NCBI GenBank assembly: GCA_036489885.1
Contig: DASXEW010000004.1
Coordinates: 56,417 to 120,416, forward strand
Direction of reading: 5' to 3'
DNA length: 64,000 nucleotides
Source of the DNA: Candidatus Baltobacteraceae bacterium
Lineage (GTDB): Bacteria; Vulcanimicrobiota; Vulcanimicrobiia; Vulcanimicrobiales; Vulcanimicrobiaceae
Shown: one piece after another, positions 26,139 through 34,981 of the stretch
How the letters are laid out: every line of letters starts with the position of its first letter
Numbering within the stretch: the first letter of the stretch is position 1
Notes under the pieces: model-generated
Seen by the model: only the letters and a program-made list of their open reading frames with translations
Database searches by the model: none
What the model was told of the DNA's origin: nothing
Position numbers and translations under genes: made by a program

Positions 26139-26578
26139 GAACGCCCCGCTTTTAAGATTGCTAGCAACGCATCAAGTCCGAGGACGTACGAGTTCGTTCC
26201 GAAGCCGTGGATCACTCCGCGCGCCGCCTCGCCCGTAAGCGATTTGATACCGCGCTTGTCAATGTTCGTTATGTGGCATTCGACGTACGGGATGGGGATT
26301 GCGTTCAAGCAGTCGCGCAGGGCATATCCTGCAAACAAAAACGCGGCCGGGTTCATCAAGAGGCCGTCCGCACCGTCTTCGACGGCTTGGTAGATCCGGC
26401 CGATCGCCTCGCCTTCGATGTGCGTGTAAAAGATTTCGAGAGTGCAATCGTTGCGCCGAGCATGCTCGTGGAGGATCGCGTCGAGCTCGGCGGCGGTCGT
26501 CGTTCCGTAGATTTCGGGCTGGCGTTTGCCCAAGTAGGACAAGTTGGGGCCCTGGACGAGCAAGATCGTGAATCCCAT
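26135..26578 (-). CDS. aroQ: Type II 3-dehydroquinate dehydratase, variant active site
   Basis: A 147-residue AroQ-type dehydratase (shikimate pathway, dodecameric in known members). The N-terminal motif is 'QGPNLSYLGKRQPEIYG', with the Arg and the catalytic Tyr, and the later 'VECHITN' and 'GVIHGFGTNSY' fit. In typical AroQ the Asn loop reads NPAAYTHTS; here it reads 'NPAAFLFAGY', so the active-site His is replaced by Phe. That may mean a changed substrate or reduced dehydratase activity, so the gene symbol is by family. It is co-transcribed with the CheY-like gene, which is unusual for aroQ. Confidence 0.8.
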   Translation of the reverse strand: MGFTILLVQGPNLSYLGKRQPEIYGTTTAAELDAILHEHARRNDCTLEIFYTHIEGEAIGRIYQAVEDGADGLLMNPAAFLFAGYALRDCLNAIPIPYVECHITNIDKRGIKSLTGEAARGVIHGFGTNSYVLGLDALLAILKAGRS

Positions 26579-26669
26579 TAGCCCTCAGATTTGCGAATGT
26601 CCGAAAGGCCGCCCTGCCGCTAACGAAAAGTCGAATGCCCCGGCGCGCGGCGACGGATATGCTAATTCG

Positions 26670-28127
26670 ATGGACGCACCGGTCCTCAACGATTCCGACG
26701 ATGCGATCGTCACCTTTGCTCGGCACCTGACGGAGCCGGGCGCAGATTTGGAATTGAGGCTCTCGGAAACCGAGGGTGATTCCCGGGAACGCGCCTTGCG
26801 CGGCGCGCTCAACGCGGCAGCTGAACGCATCACCAAGGACCTTCGCGAACTCGCGCTGATCGCCAATGCGTCCTCGACGAAAATCGCGCAAAACAGCTTC
26901 TTTCTGGATCGCATCGGAAAGACGGCGGCTAAGGAGGCCGATCTCGTCGACAACGCGATTGCCGGCCTAGGCAAGACGGTCGATCACATGCGTGAAGTGG
27001 TGCTCGGGGCGCAGCGTTCCCTTATCGTCTCGCTCGAGACTGCGAGTACGTCGGGCTCGACGGCTGCGACTGCGCGCCAAGTCGTCTGCGACGTCATCGA
27101 CATGTGCATGCGAGTCGAGCGACTGCACGAAATGTTTTTCGAGCTGCAGACGAATGCCGAAGCATCGCGGGCGCTGCGTCTCGCGACGCGCGAAGCGCTC
27201 GATATCGCAAAAGCCGTTCGCGTTTCATCGCAGCGCATTGAAGAAGCGCTCACCGACGTAGCGATCGCCACGAGGGTCACGCATGACCAGATGGCGTCCA
27301 TCGAAGTGTCGACCGCCGAGCAAACGAAGCATCTGGAAGCCCTCGTATCTGATGCCCGCGCGGTCGCCGGTGCCGCGACGTCAACACTTCGAATGGCCGC
27401 GGATGCCAAAGACCTACACATCGGGGATCTCAATTCGAAGCTCCACGAGGTCGTCGGAAGATATCGTCTCGGGACTTTTGTCGACCATGCGCTCGATCTC
27501 GCTGAAGGGACGGCGCGTGAACTCGAGGCAATTCTCGAGGAAGGTCTGAAGCGCGGAGTATATCAGCTGAGCGAACTGCTTGCGCCTGCATATCACGAAT
27601 TGCGCGGTGCCGAAGTCGTCAGTCTTGCACGCCTGTTCGACATCGGCCCCACCTCGTCGGCATTTGAACCGCCGAAGTACGGCAGCACCTACGATGCAAA
27701 GATCGACGAGGGACTCTGCGATCTTCTGGATCGCAACGCCGACCGAAATCCGATCCTAACTGGGATGTGTGTTCTCGACAACAATGCATTTCATGTCGGC
27801 TACTCTCGCGCGGGACGCGCGGCACTCACAGGAAGCCGAATCGTCGATCGAGCCAACAATCGCATCAAACGCATATTCGACGATCGTACTGCACTGCGTT
27901 GCGCCCGCGTCGGATTGCCCGAACACGAGGGGCCGTCGGCGCTGCTCGATTCACGTATTCTGGAACTAAGCGAGAACAGACGCTCGGCGACGGCCCGCAG
28001 ACCATATCTCTTGCAGTCCTATGCGCGCGACACCGGCGAAGTGTTCAATGACCTTTCGGTCGCCCTCTATGTGCAAGACAGACACTACGGCGCACTCTCC
28101 ATCGCATATCACGCGCACGTCGTCTGA
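26670..28127 (+). CDS. Soluble methyl-accepting chemotaxis-like protein
   Basis: About 485 residues, no transmembrane segment. Residues 30-300 are long coiled-coil helices rich in Ala, Glu, Thr and Ser (for example 'VSTAEQTKHLEALVSDARAVAGAA') as in MCP signalling hairpins, although the highly conserved CheA-contact tip is not obvious. The C-terminal 100 residues ('NNAFHVGYSRAGRAALTG', 'RIKRIFDDRTALRCAR', 'YARDTGEVFNDLSVALYV', 'HYGALSIAYH') match the domain found at the C-terminus of some cytoplasmic MCPs. I chose the ATG at 26670; the frame opens earlier but without family similarity. It is head to head with aroQ-cheY. Confidence 0.7.
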   Translation: MDAPVLNDSDDAIVTFARHLTEPGADLELRLSETEGDSRERALRGALNAAAERITKDLRELALIANASSTKIAQNSFFLDRIGKTAAKEADLVDNAIAGLGKTVDHMREVVLGAQRSLIVSLETASTSGSTAATARQVVCDVIDMCMRVERLHEMFFELQTNAEASRALRLATREALDIAKAVRVSSQRIEEALTDVAIATRVTHDQMASIEVSTAEQTKHLEALVSDARAVAGAATSTLRMAADAKDLHIGDLNSKLHEVVGRYRLGTFVDHALDLAEGTARELEAILEEGLKRGVYQLSELLAPAYHELRGAEVVSLARLFDIGPTSSAFEPPKYGSTYDAKIDEGLCDLLDRNADRNPILTGMCVLDNNAFHVGYSRAGRAALTGSRIVDRANNRIKRIFDDRTALRCARVGLPEHEGPSALLDSRILELSENRRSATARRPYLLQSYARDTGEVFNDLSVALYVQDRHYGALSIAYHAHVV

Positions 28128-30627
28128 GGCAACAAAGCCGCTTCGCGAGCGAATCGCTTTCCTCCGTGGCATCGTCAGTGATGTCTTGCGCAGGCATGCA
28201 TCGCCGGGCACGCTGGAGCTCGTCGAGCGAATTCGCTCCTTAACCGCGCAGCGCCGAGCGGCGCAGTCGGACGCGCTGGATACGCAGATCGGTGCGCTGA
28301 TCGACGGCCTCGAGCAGCGGCAAGCCGTCGAAGTGATACGCGCCTTCGCGCTTTACTTCTGGATGGTCAACCTGGCCGAGCAGTTGCACCGCGAGCGACG
28401 CCGGCGCGAACGTCTCATCGGCGGCGAGGAACCACTTTCGTCCTCGTTGGATGCACTCGAGATCGACGACGCCGGCGACTTCTGCGAGCGTGTCGCCAAG
28501 CTGGAGATCTGTCTCGTTTTCACGGCGCACCCGACCGAGGTGCAACGAAGAACGACGATCGAGAAAATTGGGATCATCGGGCGGCTCCTGCGTGAACTGG
28601 ACGAGCGCATTCAAACTCCGGATGAGCGCGCGGCGATCGAATCGGAGCTGCGCGCGCAGATATACCTCTTGTGGCAGAGCAACGAACTCTATCTTACGCC
28701 GCCGACCGTTCAAGACGAAATTCGTAATTTGATCTTGTGGTTCAGGGAGACCATCGTCGACGAGGTTGCCGCTTTCTACGATCGACTCGAAGCTCGTCTC
28801 GGCGATCGCGAGAGATTCGGAGCGATCTTTCGATTTGGCTCTTGGGTCGGCAGTGACCGCGACGGCAATCCGAACGTCACGGCAGAGACGATTTTCACCG
28901 CCGCCGCAGAGATGCGCCGTTTCATTTTGCAAAACTACCTGACGGACGTCGAGCAATTACAGGTGCGGCTCTCGCAGGATGTGATTCGAGGGACCGTTGA
29001 CGAGGAGCTGCTGCGTTCGCTCGCCGCTGAGGAGATTCTCCTACATGACGTTCGCTACACCGTCGGACCGCGTCAATCGGCGGAACCGTACCGGCGAAAG
29101 CTCGCATACGTGCATCGCCGGTTGCGCATGGCGATTGAGGACGCGCCGGTCGGGTACCCGAACGCCGAAGCATTGCTTACCGACCTTCGTCTGATCGAGC
29201 GAAGCGTCACCCTCAATAGCGGATCGACCGTCGCTGCACCAGTCGTACGACTGATCCGCAAGGTGGAAACGTTCGGTTTTCACTTATGCTCGCTCGAGTG
29301 GCGAGATCATCGCGCGCAGATCGCTCGAAAATCTGCGGACACGGTCGTGTCGCTGGCCGCAATCGGCGAGCTTCGCCGCAAGCGCGGAGCACAAACTGCA
29401 AGTGCGTTGATCGTTTCCGGCACCGAGAAGGCTGCCGACGTGCTGCTGTTGCTCGAGCTTGCGCGAGAAGCGGGGACGCTGACTGCGGGTCCGATGCGAA
29501 TCGTCCCGCTCTTCGAAGACATCGAATCGCTACGGAACGCTGCGGACGTCTGTGCCGAACTGTTGGACGATCCGGCGTTTCGTGAGAACGTCGATGCCTG
29601 CGGCGTCTTCGAAATCATGCTCGGCTATTCGGATTCGAACAAAGCCGGCGGGATCGTCACCAGCTCGTGGGAGGCCTATTGTGCTCAGCTCGCGATCGCT
29701 CGGGTTGCACGCGCGAAGGGCGTACAGCCTCGATTCTTTCACGGTCGTGGCGGTTCGCCCGGAAGAGGCGCCGTCGATCCGCGCCAGGCCGTTCGCGTGC
29801 AGCCTTACGAGGCGCGAAACGGCGCGTTCAAGGTCACTGAACAGGGGGAGGTAATCGCGTCGCGTTACGGGCTCCCCTCGTTAGCCCGGCGTACGCTCGA
29901 ACTTTGGTTCGATGCCTTATACGAAAGCGCGAAGGAATCGGATGAAGAGATTCCCGCGTCGTGGAATGCCGCGCTCGATCTGCTATCACAGCGCGCGCAC
30001 GACGCTTACACGGAGCTGATCGGTTCCCCGGGGTTTGTCGGCTTTTTCGAGCAGTGCACGCCCGTCGAAGAGATTGCAGCGATGCAAATCAGCTCGCGTC
30101 CTTCACGCCGCGCCGGAGCCCGCTCTCTGGCCGATTTGCGGGCGATTCCCTGGAGCTTTGCGTGGACGCAGGCGCGCGCCGTCGTTCCGGGTTGGTATGG
30201 CCTCGGCTCGGCGATGCGCAGTGCGGACTTTACTCTTTTGCGCGACATGTTCGAGGGCTTCCCGTTCTTTCGCATTCTCATCACGAACGTCGAGCGCACC
30301 CTTGCGACAGTCGATCTCGCGATCTTTCAACTATATTCCGAGGCGCTGGTCCATGACCCCGAAGCGCGTCAAAGGTTCCGCACCGTCATCGCCGAGGAGT
30401 ATTACCGCACCGTCGAAGCCGTGCTGCGAATCAACGGGAGAAGCGAACTACTCGCAGGGGATCAGCTTGCACAAAGCATCGCGCTTCGAAATCCATATGT
30501 CGATCCGATATCCTTCTTGCAAGTGCGTTTGCTTCGCGACTATCGGAAAGACCCGGACTCGAGCATCTTGGATGCAATTCGGCTCTCCATAAACGGAATC
30601 GCGTCGGGCCTGCGCGTATCAGGATGA
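28069..30627 (+). CDS. ppc: Phosphoenolpyruvate carboxylase
   Basis: About 850 residues. The catalytic His motif is 'FTAHPTEVQRR', the glycine-rich phosphoenolpyruvate/bicarbonate segments are 'GSDRDGNPNVTAET', 'GYSDSNKAGG' and 'FHGRGGSPGRG', and 'RAIPWSFAWTQAR' and the short end 'INGIASGLR' fit. The enzyme makes oxaloacetate from PEP and bicarbonate. The N-terminus is uncertain: no good ribosome binding site exists, and starts at 28021, 28048 or 28069 all lie inside the end of the MCP-like gene. A carbonic anhydrase gene follows by 3 bp, which fits supply of bicarbonate. Confidence 0.92.
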   Translation: MCKTDTTAHSPSHITRTSSEATKPLRERIAFLRGIVSDVLRRHASPGTLELVERIRSLTAQRRAAQSDALDTQIGALIDGLEQRQAVEVIRAFALYFWMVNLAEQLHRERRRRERLIGGEEPLSSSLDALEIDDAGDFCERVAKLEICLVFTAHPTEVQRRTTIEKIGIIGRLLRELDERIQTPDERAAIESELRAQIYLLWQSNELYLTPPTVQDEIRNLILWFRETIVDEVAAFYDRLEARLGDRERFGAIFRFGSWVGSDRDGNPNVTAETIFTAAAEMRRFILQNYLTDVEQLQVRLSQDVIRGTVDEELLRSLAAEEILLHDVRYTVGPRQSAEPYRRKLAYVHRRLRMAIEDAPVGYPNAEALLTDLRLIERSVTLNSGSTVAAPVVRLIRKVETFGFHLCSLEWRDHRAQIARKSADTVVSLAAIGELRRKRGAQTASALIVSGTEKAADVLLLLELAREAGTLTAGPMRIVPLFEDIESLRNAADVCAELLDDPAFRENVDACGVFEIMLGYSDSNKAGGIVTSSWEAYCAQLAIARVARAKGVQPRFFHGRGGSPGRGAVDPRQAVRVQPYEARNGAFKVTEQGEVIASRYGLPSLARRTLELWFDALYESAKESDEEIPASWNAALDLLSQRAHDAYTELIGSPGFVGFFEQCTPVEEIAAMQISSRPSRRAGARSLADLRAIPWSFAWTQARAVVPGWYGLGSAMRSADFTLLRDMFEGFPFFRILITNVERTLATVDLAIFQLYSEALVHDPEARQRFRTVIAEEYYRTVEAVLRINGRSELLAGDQLAQSIALRNPYVDPISFLQVRLLRDYRKDPDSSILDAIRLSINGIASGLRVSG

Positions 30628-30630
30628 GCG

Positions 30631-31047
30631 ATGCCCACCCAAACGGATCAGCTCTTTGCCAACGCGCGCGCGCATGAAGCGCACTTCAAAGGCCCGCGTG
30701 CGGTCGTGCCGGCTCGGCATGTTGCGATCGTAACCTGCATGGATTCGCGCATCGACTCGTTCGCGATTTTCGGACTCGATTCGGGTGAGGCGCACATCCT
30801 GCGCAATGCCGGCGGCATCGTCACCGAGGACGTGCTCCGCTCGCTGGTTCTCTCGCAAACCTTGCTTCAGACACGCGAGATCATTCTGATGCACCACACC
30901 GATTGCGGAATGAAGTTCAGCGATGTCGACGAGGCTGTTCGGAGCGCGATCCGGGCTGTGCGTGAATACCCGTCCCTGCCGCATCGCGACAACGTTCGCG
31001 GCTTCGTTTACGAGGTCGAACACGGGCGCGTTCGCGAAGTTACGTAG
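30631..31047 (+). CDS. Beta-class carbonic anhydrase
   Basis: A 138-residue beta-carbonic anhydrase with the zinc and dyad residues Cys, Asp and Arg in 'CMDSR' and the His and Cys ligands in 'HHTDCG'. It interconverts CO2 and bicarbonate. It is shorter than many members (about 160-220) but within the small-bacterial subgroup. It starts three bases after the ppc stop and is followed without a gap by the PPOX gene, so all three genes should form one operon and the enzyme may feed PEP carboxylase. Confidence 0.9.
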   Translation: MPTQTDQLFANARAHEAHFKGPRAVVPARHVAIVTCMDSRIDSFAIFGLDSGEAHILRNAGGIVTEDVLRSLVLSQTLLQTREIILMHHTDCGMKFSDVDEAVRSAIRAVREYPSLPHRDNVRGFVYEVEHGRVREVT

Positions 31048-31659
31048 ATGGATATCGTGGATGATCCCGGCACGCTTCGAGACGTCTACCCGATGCCGAG
31101 CGAGCGGGTCGCGAACAAAGTCCTTCCGCGGCTTGGCCTGTACATGCGTGAGTTTATCGAGCTCTCGCCCTTCGTCATCGTCGCCACGTCCGGCGAGGCC
31201 GGGAAGATCGATGCGTCACCGCGCGGCGATGCTCCGGGATTCGTACGCGTCGTGGATGAGCAAACGTTGCACGTGCCCGATCGTCCCGGCAACAACCGGC
31301 TCGATTCGTCGCACAATCTGCTCAGCGACTCACACGTTGGCATGATATTCTTCGTGCCCGGCGTCAACGAGTCGCTTCGCATAAACGGGCATGCGTCGAT
31401 TACGTTCGATCAAGCGTTGTGCGATGCGAACGCAGCCGGCGGCAAGCCTGCGCGCGCCGTATGGGTGATCGCGATCGACGAGGCTTTCTTTCATTGTGGC
31501 AAGGCGCTGATTCGATCCGATCTCTGGAATCCGCAGAAGCGTGTCGAGCGAACAGCGTTTCCAACCTATGGAAAGATTTGCGCCGATCAGTTTGGCGGAC
31601 AAACCAAAGAAGAATACGATAAGTCTTTTGAAGAAGGCTATCGCACGAGGTTGTATTAG
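31048..31659 (+). CDS. PPOX-type FMN-binding flavoprotein
   Basis: A 203-residue protein of the pyridoxamine 5'-phosphate oxidase-like split barrel family, in the branch with 'FVIVATSGEAGKIDASPRGDAPGFVRVVDE' read in parts and 'LHVPDRPGNNRLDS'. Known relatives bind FMN or F420. The conserved 'GNNRLDSSHNLLSDSHVGMIFFVPG' pattern near residues 80-105 supports FMN binding. It begins the base after the carbonic anhydrase stop. Substrate unknown. Confidence 0.85.
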   Translation: MDIVDDPGTLRDVYPMPSERVANKVLPRLGLYMREFIELSPFVIVATSGEAGKIDASPRGDAPGFVRVVDEQTLHVPDRPGNNRLDSSHNLLSDSHVGMIFFVPGVNESLRINGHASITFDQALCDANAAGGKPARAVWVIAIDEAFFHCGKALIRSDLWNPQKRVERTAFPTYGKICADQFGGQTKEEYDKSFEEGYRTRLY

Positions 31660-31811
31660 CATGCTCGAACTGCGGCGGTAATCTTTCGCCGCGTCCCATT
31701 CGTCCTGCGGCGAAGCTCATCAAGCATCCGCCGCGGACAACGCGAGTTTTCAAACCCGAAGGCTGCCACTAGGTTCTTTGGCCGCGCGCGGCGCATCATT
31801 ACTCGCACGGC

Positions 31812-32593
31812 ATGCTTCTCTTACGGCTTTTCTTTATAGCTGTTGTATTTTCGCTCGCATGCCGGACTGCGTCTGCCGATCCTGTCGACACTTCAATTGG
31901 TTTGACGGTGGATGCCCTTAGCGCAAGTCACGCATTACAAGGAAGTGTTGAACACTTCGATATTCCCTTTCCGTTGATTCTCGCGGATGCGCGCTATAAG
32001 CAGATCGAAGTCCAGGCGCAAACGTTACCGGTATTGCCGATTTCCCTCGGGGGAGGCTCCCAACTCACGCAGCTCGGAATCCTATTGGCGGAAGGCCGGT
32101 ATTATATCTCCCCGCACGTAATGGTCGGCGCAGGGACAACGTTGCTCAATCAGGTCTCGAAATTTTCGCCGACCGTGTTTCCCTATCCGGGATTCGCGAC
32201 GTTCAGCGACACGACGACCGAGCGTTCCAAAGTCGCCGGCATGCGATTTACGGCCGGCTACATCGACCGTCGCACCGGACTCTCACTAGTCGCCGCAGTT
32301 GCGCCGAAAATGCACGGCCTCGTCCACGATGAGTGCTACGAGACGAGCAATGCCGGTTTCCCAACTGTGCCATGCTTTCTATCCGGCAACGCGACGTTCG
32401 GAACTGACGAACACGAGACGGCCTCGGAGATCGATCTGACGCTACAGGTGTGGCGCCTCTCGGACGGCACGCGGAATGGATATACGGTTGGCGGTACCTG
32501 AATTTTGTCGGCTCGATTTACTATCCGACGCACCTTGATACCGATCAGAATCTCGGGACCGGACCCTCAGTTGGCATCCGCTGGCATCTGTAG
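31812..32593 (+). pseudogene. Outer-membrane beta-barrel-like protein disrupted by frameshift
   Basis: The first frame codes 229 residues: a signal peptide ending near 'TASA', then alternating beta strands. It stops at 32501. Read one frame over, the DNA from about 32445 to 32593 continues as sensible barrel-like sequence ('AEWIYGWRYLNFVGSIYY' and 'GTGPSVGIRWHL' before a TAG). A frameshift between about 32440 and 32480 therefore removes the last strands, which an outer-membrane barrel needs for insertion. It is a pseudogene or a sequencing error. Function not recognised. Confidence 0.65.
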
Positions 32594-32599
32594 CGCGCT

Positions 32600-33661
32600 T
32601 TACGCGCGAGCCTGAGCCGGCAGACGTATCGGGAGATTCAGTAACGCGGCGCCGAAGCTCACCATGATCTCGAGCGCCCACATCGGCGCGTACGATCCTG
32701 TAAACTCGTACGAGAGACCGCCGCCCCATGCGCCGAGAAACGCTCCGACTTGATGGCTGAGAAAACAGACGCCAAAGAGCACGCCTAAGTTCCCGGTCCC
32801 GAAGAACCGCATGATGACGGCGTTCGTCAACGGTACCGTCCCGAGCCACGTCAGTCCCATGAGTACTGCGAAGGTCATTGTCGCCAAAATCGTTGGCGGA
32901 AAGATCGCAAAGGCGAGAATCGCCATCGCTCGCGTCGCGTACAACGTTACGAGTAGATACTGTGGCGGATAGCGATCGACGAGGCTTCCGAAGACATAGC
33001 TTCCGGCCACGTTGCACAAACCGATCGTGGCGAGCGCCATAGCGCTTACGTTCATGCCGATGTGACAGATGCTCAAATACGTCGGAAGATGCACGCCGAT
33101 AAACGCGAGGTTGAATCCGCACGCGAAGAAGCCGGTAGTCAAGAACAAGTAGCCGGGTTCGCGGCTCGCGTCGACGATTGCGCGCCAGGATGGTGCCGCG
33201 GGAACGGTTTGCAGTGATTGAGATGCGGTCCGCCTGCGTGAAATGATGAATCCGAACGGAGCGGCGGCGATCGCGACTGCCATTGCGCGGCGAGCCGGCG
33301 TTGCCGCCTTACTTACTGCGGAAATCACGACCGCAAACGTCATCCCCGCTTGACCGAGGCCAACCAAGATGCCAAATCCGCCGATCAACATCACGCCGTT
33401 GGGATAGAGCGCGGTTCCGGCGACGCCGAGAACGACCCCCGGACCGTAACGATCGCTGAGGCCGCCGGCGAGAGGCTGAGCAATTCCCCACGTCAGATTC
33501 TGAATTGCGAGCGCGAACGAAATCTCACCGATGGTTGCGATCTGATGTGCTTCCACAGGATGGACGAACAAACCGAAGGTTTGCCGTATGCCCATCGCGG
33601 TCGAAATGATCAGAATGCCGGCACCGACCGCGATAGCGAGACTCACGCCTTCGCTCTTCAT
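32600..33661 (-). CDS. MFS transporter, internally shortened
   Basis: A 353-residue major-facilitator protein; about 400-420 is usual. The N-terminal four helices and the last six are visible. Between 'AMAVAIAAAPFGF' and 'IISRRRTASQSLQ' the sequence jumps from the helix-5 region straight to a cytoplasmic loop-like stretch, so about 50 residues (helices 5-6) appear to be missing. If so the transporter is probably not functional. It is coupled to the TetR-type gene upstream by a 4-bp ATGA overlap. Confidence 0.75.
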   Translation of the reverse strand: MKSEGVSLAIAVGAGILIISTAMGIRQTFGLFVHPVEAHQIATIGEISFALAIQNLTWGIAQPLAGGLSDRYGPGVVLGVAGTALYPNGVMLIGGFGILVGLGQAGMTFAVVISAVSKAATPARRAMAVAIAAAPFGFIISRRRTASQSLQTVPAAPSWRAIVDASREPGYLFLTTGFFACGFNLAFIGVHLPTYLSICHIGMNVSAMALATIGLCNVAGSYVFGSLVDRYPPQYLLVTLYATRAMAILAFAIFPPTILATMTFAVLMGLTWLGTVPLTNAVIMRFFGTGNLGVLFGVCFLSHQVGAFLGAWGGGLSYEFTGSYAPMWALEIMVSFGAALLNLPIRLPAQARA

Positions 33662-34125
33662 CCCTCTAGCATCCGTACGATGACGCGTTTTGCGGCGCGG
33701 ACCGGTTCGAGAGAACAGCGTTTCGTCGCGGACGCGAGCGCGCCGTCAAAGACAACGTCAATTTCCTCGGCAACTGATTCGGGATGCCGGACGCCGGCCT
33801 CGCGTAAGCGGGCCTCAAACCATTTGCGGCGCTTGAAGATCCGGCGCTCGATCAAGTGCCGTGCGGGATGCCGGCGATCCGTCAGATCGGCGTTGTAGAT
33901 AATATATGGACAGCCGCGATACTCCGAATCTTTGAGGTAAGCCGTCAGCGTGTCGAATGCGCCGGAGATTCTCTTCAGCGGATCGCCCTCTTCGGGAAAC
34001 AACACGATCGGCGCGCTGCGCAGCGCCTCCTCGATGAGCTTCTCTTTCGAGGTGAAGTGATGGTAGAGCGTCCGCTTCGTGACACCGGCTTCGCCGGCGA
34101 CACGAGACCGCCGCGTCTTTCCCAA
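33658..34125 (-). CDS. TetR-type regulator with reduced N-terminus
   Basis: The HTH recognition part 'AGEAGVTKRTLYHHFTSKEKLIEEAL' is unmistakable TetR and the ligand domain follows to the end. The first helix of the HTH (normally ILDAA..LF...G) is missing: residues before 'ALGKT' are unlike TetR and overlap the start of the divergent cysD. Possible starts are a TTG at 34125 or an ATG at 34191 inside cysD. With the shortened MFS gene next to it this pair looks like a drug-efflux module in decay. Confidence 0.65.
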   Translation of the reverse strand: MGKTRRSRVAGEAGVTKRTLYHHFTSKEKLIEEALRSAPIVLFPEEGDPLKRISGAFDTLTAYLKDSEYRGCPYIIYNADLTDRRHPARHLIERRIFKRRKWFEARLREAGVRHPESVAEEIDVVFDGALASATKRCSLEPVRAAKRVIVRMLEG

Positions 34126-34168
34126 AGCGAAGGAGGACGACTCAAAAGTCCGGTAAGTGCGACACGTG

Positions 34169-34981
34169 ATGCATCTGCAGCGCGACGCCAATCATCTCGA
34201 CGAGCTCGAATCGGCGTCCATCTACATATTACGCGAGGCTTATCGCTGCGTCGCACCGTTGTGCATGCTGTGGTCGATGGGGAAGGACAGCACCGCGCTC
34301 CTGTGGCTAGCGCGGAAAGCGTTTTTCGGTACGGTCCCCTTTCCGGTTGTTTTGCTGGACACGGAGATGGAACTGCCCGAGGTCTACGCTTTTCGCGATC
34401 GCATTGCGCGCGAGTGGAACCTGGACGTGCGCAACGAGCCGTGTCCTCCGGAATCCGAGACGGATCCGGACCTCGCGCCCGCTTCGCGCGCGGCTGCGCG
34501 CAAGACTGAAGGACTCAAACGTCTCTTGCAGCGCGATCAATACGCCGGTGTCATTGTTGGGATTCGGCGCGACGAACAAGCGACTCGAGCCAAAGAGCGC
34601 GTGTTTAGTCCGCGCTCGTTGAGCGGCGATTGGGATGTGCGCGGACAACCCGCGGAATTTTGGGGACGCTACGCGACCGACGTTCCGCGCGGCATGCACG
34701 TTCGGATTCATCCGCTCTTAGCCTGGACGGAAGTCGACGTCTGGCGCTATACGCAACGCGAAGGCATTCCGTTTGTCGATCTTTACTTAGCCCGGAACGG
34801 TGAGCGTTACCGTTCGCTGGGTGAGAAGAACATCACGCGTCCGATTCGCAGCGACGCTTCCAGCATCGACGATATCATCGCTGAGCTAGAGACGACGAAA
34901 ACTCCCGAGCGCGCGGGCCGCACGATGGATCACGATAGCGAGGATTCATTCGAGCGGCTGCGGTCGTCGGGTTACATGTGA
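34169..34981 (+). CDS. cysD: Sulfate adenylyltransferase subunit CysD
   Basis: About 270 residues of the PP-loop ATP pyrophosphatase family with the motif 'SMGKDST' near residue 37 and '[14 protein letters not shown]'. CysD joins ATP and sulfate to APS together with the GTPase CysN. A GTG at 34157 is an alternative start. The stop overlaps the start of the cysN-cysC fusion gene by 4 bp, the usual CysD-CysN order. No cysH or sulfate permease gene is in the window. Confidence 0.9.
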   Translation: MHLQRDANHLDELESASIYILREAYRCVAPLCMLWSMGKDSTALLWLARKAFFGTVPFPVVLLDTEMELPEVYAFRDRIAREWNLDVRNEPCPPESETDPDLAPASRAAARKTEGLKRLLQRDQYAGVIVGIRRDEQATRAKERVFSPRSLSGDWDVRGQPAEFWGRYATDVPRGMHVRIHPLLAWTEVDVWRYTQREGIPFVDLYLARNGERYRSLGEKNITRPIRSDASSIDDIIAELETTKTPERAGRTMDHDSEDSFERLRSSGYM

